Assembly (NCBI RefSeq): GCF_026341035.1
Contig: NZ_JAPEOQ010000001.1
Coordinates: forward strand, 1,860,001 to 1,924,000
From: Streptomyces sp. NBC_01016
Lineage (GTDB): Bacteria; Actinomycetota; Actinomycetes; Streptomycetales; Streptomycetaceae
Direction: 5' to 3'
DNA length: 64,000 nucleotides
Shown here: piece after piece, positions 62,671 through 64,000 of the stretch
Numbering within the stretch: the stretch's first letter is position 1
How the letters are laid out: each line of letters begins with the position of its first letter
Notes under the pieces: generated by a model
What the model was told of the DNA's origin: nothing
What the model saw: the letters and a program-made list of their open reading frames with translations, nothing else
Database searches by the model: none
Program-made: the position numbers and the translations under genes

Positions 62671-64000
62671 CCGCGGAAAACAGCGCCGGAACCGCCGGAA
62701 GCAACAAGCGACCCATCCGCCGGGCGCTCGTCAGCGTCTATGACAAGACCGGTCTGGAAGAGCTCGCGCGCGGGCTCCACGAGGCGGGTGTCGAGCTGGT
62801 CTCCACCGGCTCCACCGCTGGGAAGATCGCCGGCGCCGGGGTGCCGGTCACCAAGGTCGAGGAGCTCACCGGGTTCCCCGAGTGTCTCGACGGCCGCGTG
62901 AAGACCCTGCACCCGAAGGTGCACGCCGGCATCCTGGCCGACCTGCGCCTGGAGGACCACCAGAAGCAGCTCGCCGACCTCGGCGTGAAGCCCTTCGACC
63001 TGGTGATCGTGAACCTGTACCCGTTCCGGGAGACCGTCGCCTCCGGCGCGACCCCCGACGAGTGCGTCGAGCAGATCGACATCGGCGGCCCCTCGATGGT
63101 CCGCGCCGCCGCCAAGAACCACCCGTCGGTCGCGATCGTCACGAGCCCCGAGCGGTACGCGGGTGTCCTCGCGGCCGTCAAGGACGGCGGCTTCGACCTC
63201 GCCACCCGTAAGCGCCTCGCCGCCGAGGCGTTCCAGCACACGGCGTCGTACGACGTGGCTGTCGCGAGCTGGTTCGCGGACGACTACGCGGCCGCCGACG
63301 ACTCCGGCTTCCCGGACTTCATCGGTGCGACGTACGAGCGCAAGAACGTCCTGCGCTACGGCGAGAACCCGCACCAGGGCGCGGCCCTCTACGTCGACGG
63401 CACGCGCGGTCTGGCGGAGGCCGAGCAGCTGCACGGCAAGGAGATGTCGTACAACAACTTCACGGACACGGACGCCGCGCGCCGTGCCGCGTACGACCAC
63501 GAGGACCCCTGCGTCGCGATCATCAAGCACGCGAACCCGTGCGGTATCGCGGTCTCCTCGGACGTCGCCACGGCGCACCGCAAGGCCCACGCCTGTGACC
63601 CGGTCTCGGCCTACGGTGGTGTGATCGCGGTCAACCGCCCGGTCACCAAGGAGATGGCCGAGCAGGTCGCCGACATCTTCACCGAGGTCATCGTCGCGCC
63701 CGACTACGAGGACGGCGCCCTCGAAGCCCTCACCAAGAAGAAGAACATCCGCGTGCTGCGCGCCCCGAACGGCCCGTCCGCGAAGGTCGAGACGAAGCAG
63801 ATCGACGGCGGCGCGCTCCTCCAGGTGACGGACCGCCTCCAGGCCGACGGCGACAACCCGGCGACCTGGACGCTCGCGACCGGCGACGCCCTGTCCCAGG
63901 GCGAGTTGGACGAGCTGGCGTTCGCCTGGAAGGCCTGCCGCGCGGTGAAGTCCAACGCGATCCTGCTCGCCAAGGACGGCGCCTCCGTCGGCGTCGGCAT
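62667..64000 (+). CDS. purH: bifunctional AICAR transformylase/IMP cyclohydrolase, cut by window end
   Basis: The last two steps of IMP synthesis. The first ~444 residues of about 520 are present: the N-terminal IMP cyclohydrolase (MGS-like) domain ([44 protein letters not shown]) and much of the transformylase domain ([37 protein letters not shown]). The GTG at 62667 overlaps the purN stop. The reading frame is open to the end of the window with no defect seen. Its product feeds guaB at the other end of the window. Confidence 0.97.
   Translation, partial: MTAENSAGTAGSNKRPIRRALVSVYDKTGLEELARGLHEAGVELVSTGSTAGKIAGAGVPVTKVEELTGFPECLDGRVKTLHPKVHAGILADLRLEDHQKQLADLGVKPFDLVIVNLYPFRETVASGATPDECVEQIDIGGPSMVRAAAKNHPSVAIVTSPERYAGVLAAVKDGGFDLATRKRLAAEAFQHTASYDVAVASWFADDYAAADDSGFPDFIGATYERKNVLRYGENPHQGAALYVDGTRGLAEAEQLHGKEMSYNNFTDTDAARRAAYDHEDPCVAIIKHANPCGIAVSSDVATAHRKAHACDPVSAYGGVIAVNRPVTKEMAEQVADIFTEVIVAPDYEDGALEALTKKKNIRVLRAPNGPSAKVETKQIDGGALLQVTDRLQADGDNPATWTLATGDALSQGELDELAFAWKACRAVKSNAILLAKDGASVGVG

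Overview
The window looks like core chromosome of a Streptomyces (high-GC actinobacterium). The support is very high G+C, frequent GTG starts and strong third-position GC, a Streptomyces-type gene complement (ShbA-like sigma factor, PknB-type kinase cluster, MASHRKP-type NlpC/P60 proteins, LAxTG surface protein), and many copies of a GGGGCGGAGCCCC palindromic repeat that is typical of this genus. From memory, the gene order follows a conserved core block of S. coelicolor running from the guaB region to purH. I see no insertion sequence, prophage, tRNA, rRNA or CRISPR array.

Layout. 1-3.5 kb: sigma factor, guaB and a guaB3 paralogue. 3.5-8.8 kb: a small membrane protein, an atypical nucleotide-sugar dehydrogenase, glpD and a serine hydrolase; the glpD/dehydrogenase divergent region holds two DnaA boxes. 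8.9-18.4 kb: five PknB-like membrane kinases in a row, the second a clear pseudokinase. 18.5-23.1 kb: succinate-semialdehyde dehydrogenase, a GMC oxidoreductase and a sortase-type surface protein. 23.4-25.6 kb: chorismate mutase behind a Phe/Tyr-rich leader peptide and hairpin, divergent from guaA. 25.6-30 kb: small oxidoreductase, aldolase-like, DUF4429, membrane and DoxX proteins. 30-33.7 kb: PspC module with sensor kinase and response regulator. 33.8-38.2 kb: LysE exporter, methyltransferase and two NlpC/P60 cell-wall hydrolases, one behind a ydaO-type (c-di-AMP) riboswitch. 38.5-44 kb: PcrA helicase, M23 peptidase with pentapeptide repeats, lipase-like protein. 44.4 kb: icmB. 44.9-52.8 kb: a divergent five-gene system (DUF5691, SWIM zinc finger | MoxR ATPase, DUF5682, VWA). 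52.9-55.5 kb: two secreted low-complexity proteins. 55.9-64 kb: sucCD, an HTH/sigma-like membrane protein, DUF6350, a small membrane protein, purN and purH (cut by the window end).

How it fits together. Purine metabolism (guaB, guaA, purN, purH) and central carbon metabolism (sucCD, gabD-like, glpD, icmB) are interleaved with cell-envelope and signalling genes. The most interesting part is the MoxR/VWA/DUF5682/SWIM/DUF5691 system. Its SWIM-side promoter (TTGTCAGTG-N8-TAACGT) matches the RecA-NDp/PafBC DNA-damage promoter consensus, and an equally good match (TTGTCAGTG-N8-TAGACT) lies in front of pcrA. This suggests that the uncharacterised MoxR-VWA system is induced by DNA damage.
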